This document shows, one piece after another, positions 5,714 through 6,898 of a stretch of DNA of 6,898 nt. The stretch is from UBA8752 sp042095055 (GTDB taxonomy: Bacteria > Bacteroidota > Bacteroidia > Flavobacteriales_D > Sanyastnellaceae). The stretch is taken from assembly GCA_042095055.1 (NCBI GenBank), contig JBELBZ010000063.1:1-6898 (forward strand). The letters are read 5' to 3'. The notes beneath the pieces were generated by a model. The model did no database searches, was not told the DNA's origin, and saw only the letters and a list, made by a program, of their open reading frames with translations. Position numbers and translations under genes: made by a program. Each line of letters starts with the position of its first letter. Positions within the stretch are counted from its first letter, which is position 1.

Positions 5714-5735
5714 AGAAAACACAGGCGTAATTTCG
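5703..5735 (+). promoter_or_regulatory. Candidate guaA promoter
   Basis: TTG at 5703-5705 and TAATTTCG at 5728-5735, separated by 22 bases, resemble the Bacteroidota housekeeping promoter (TTG, 17-23 bases, TAnnTTTG), with one mismatch in the -7 box. Transcription would begin near 5741, giving a leader of only about 14 bases before the ATG at 5755. I found no equally good candidate for the divergent maf gene. Confidence 0.35.
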
Positions 5736-5754
5736 CCCCAATACCGCGCCCGTG

Positions 5755-6898
5755 ATGGACAGCATTCTCATTCTCGATTTTGGTTCTCAATACACGCAGC
5801 TCATTGCCCGCAGGGTCAGGGAGCTCAATACCTATGCCGAAATCAAGCCGTGGAACGGAGATTGGAGGTCCCTCTTGGAGACGGACCCTCAGGATGATGC
5901 GCTGGGCAGGGTCTGGAAGGGGGTGATTTTGTCGGGCAGTCCGCACAGTGTGCGCGATGCCGATGCCCCAGCGCCTGATTTACATGGCGTCCGTGGAAAA
6001 TGGCCTGTGCTGGGTGTGTGTTTCGGCGCGCAATGGCTGGCCCAAGATGGTGGTGGGCTCGTCGAAGCCAGTGACAGCAGGGAATACGGAAGGGCCCATT
6101 TGAGCCACATCGACAGCACGAACCGCCTCTTTCAGGGCATGACCGAGGGCAAGCAAGTCTGGATGAGCCACGGGGATACCATTCAGTCCATCGGAGACAA
6201 AGCGCAGGTGAGCTGTTCTACCCATGACGTCAAGTTTGCTGGTTTTGCCTTTGATGAGGAGCCCACTTGGGGCATTCAATTTCACCCCGAGGTCTACCAC
6301 AGCGAGGAAGGCCTGATGCTGTTGCGCAATTATGTCCACGGCATCTGTGGCTGCGCAGCAGATTGGACGCCAGCACATTTTGTGGATTCCACAGTAGAAG
6401 AGCTCAAAGCGCAATTGGGGGAGGACCGGGTAGTGCTCGGTTTGAGCGGAGGAGTCGACTCCAGTGTCGCGGCGATGCTGTTACACAGGGCCATTGGCGA
6501 CCGTCTATTCTGCATTTTCGTGGACAATGGATTGCTGCGCAAACACGAGTTTGAAGAGGTCCTCGAAGGTTATGCAGGACTCGGCCTCAACGTCAAGGGC
6601 GTGCGGGCTGCAGATCGGTTCTATGCGGCTTTGTCGGGGATCTCGGATCCAGAGGGCAAGCGCAAGGCGATTGGGGCCACTTTCATCGATGTATTTGACC
6701 ACGAAAGCGGCTTGCTCGAAGGCGTAAAATGGTTGGGGCAGGGGACGATTTACCCCGATGTCATCGAAAGCGTCTCGGCCACGGGTGGCCCCAGTGCCAC
6801 CATCAAGTCCCACCACAATGTGGGGGGGTTGCCCGACTTCATGAAGCTTCAAGTGGTGGAGCCGTTGCGCATGTTGTTCAAGGATGAGGTGCGCAGGG
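5755..6898 (+). CDS. guaA: GMP synthase (glutamine-hydrolysing), 3' end missing
   Basis: Converts XMP to GMP with ATP and glutamine, the last step of guanine nucleotide synthesis. The reading frame starts at ATG 5755, giving MDSILILDFGSQYTQLIARR, the standard GuaA N-terminus, and runs off the window after 381 codons of about 510. The class I glutamine amidotransferase domain (about 1-195) has the nucleophile Cys89 in GVCFGAQ and the catalytic His177 and Glu179 in FHPEVYHS. The ATP-pyrophosphatase domain follows, with the PP-loop LGLSGGVDSS (228-237), FVDNGLLRK (255-263), LGQGTIYPDVIES (327-339) and KSHHNVGGLP (351-360). The C-terminal dimerisation domain lies beyond the edge. No Shine-Dalgarno sequence precedes the start; a GTG directly before the ATG is an unlikely alternative. 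Nothing unusual is seen in the visible part. Confidence 0.98.
   Translation, partial: MDSILILDFGSQYTQLIARRVRELNTYAEIKPWNGDWRSLLETDPQDDALGRVWKGVILSGSPHSVRDADAPAPDLHGVRGKWPVLGVCFGAQWLAQDGGGLVEASDSREYGRAHLSHIDSTNRLFQGMTEGKQVWMSHGDTIQSIGDKAQVSCSTHDVKFAGFAFDEEPTWGIQFHPEVYHSEEGLMLLRNYVHGICGCAADWTPAHFVDSTVEELKAQLGEDRVVLGLSGGVDSSVAAMLLHRAIGDRLFCIFVDNGLLRKHEFEEVLEGYAGLGLNVKGVRAADRFYAALSGISDPEGKRKAIGATFIDVFDHESGLLEGVKWLGQGTIYPDVIESVSATGGPSATIKSHHNVGGLPDFMKLQVVEPLRMLFKDEVRR

Overview
The window reads as chromosomal DNA of a marine, light-harvesting member of the Bacteroidota, most likely a flavobacterium-like lineage with fairly high GC. Three observations support this. There is a proteorhodopsin carrying methionine at the spectral-tuning position, a variant known from marine flavobacteria. 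No recognisable Shine-Dalgarno sequence precedes any visible start codon. One upstream region (guaA) carries a passable Bacteroidota-type promoter, TTG then TAnnTTTG. The assignment is an inference from sequence character, not from a database search. All genes look intact, and there is no sign of mobile elements, CRISPR or RNA genes.

Layout, left to right. Positions 1-235 hold an unassigned left edge and a strong hairpin, the probable terminator of a minus-strand gene for a small secreted coiled-coil protein of unknown function (236-949). A 77-base divergent intergenic region separates it from a plus-strand two-gene unit: selU/mnmH (tRNA 2-selenouridine synthase, 1027-2085) and selD (selenophosphate synthetase, 2101-3150). 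SelD makes selenophosphate and SelU uses it to convert 2-thiouridine to 2-selenouridine at the wobble base of certain tRNAs, so the pair is a complete selenium tRNA-modification module. SelD has cysteine, not selenocysteine, at its active site, and no selenocysteine-insertion genes are present here.

This unit converges, across a hairpin at 3151-3181, on a minus-strand phototrophy pair: a green-type, DTE-motif proteorhodopsin (4158-4904) followed by a Brp/Blh-family beta-carotene 15,15'-dioxygenase (3191-4090) that would make its retinal chromophore. A textbook intrinsic terminator lies between these two genes and ends only five bases before the annotated blh start. The likely meaning is abundant rhodopsin and little Blh, with Blh made only by read-through. 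The rhodopsin leader carries a 14-bp inverted repeat that could be an operator.

The right end has a Maf-type nucleotide pyrophosphatase (5025-5651, minus) and, divergently, guaA (GMP synthase), which runs off the window. These are ordinary housekeeping genes. I see no wholly new system. The points most worth following are the terminator between rhodopsin and blh, the apparent loss of one predicted metal-ligand histidine in Blh, a possible carotenoid-antenna fenestration glycine in the rhodopsin, and an altered Walker A motif in SelU.
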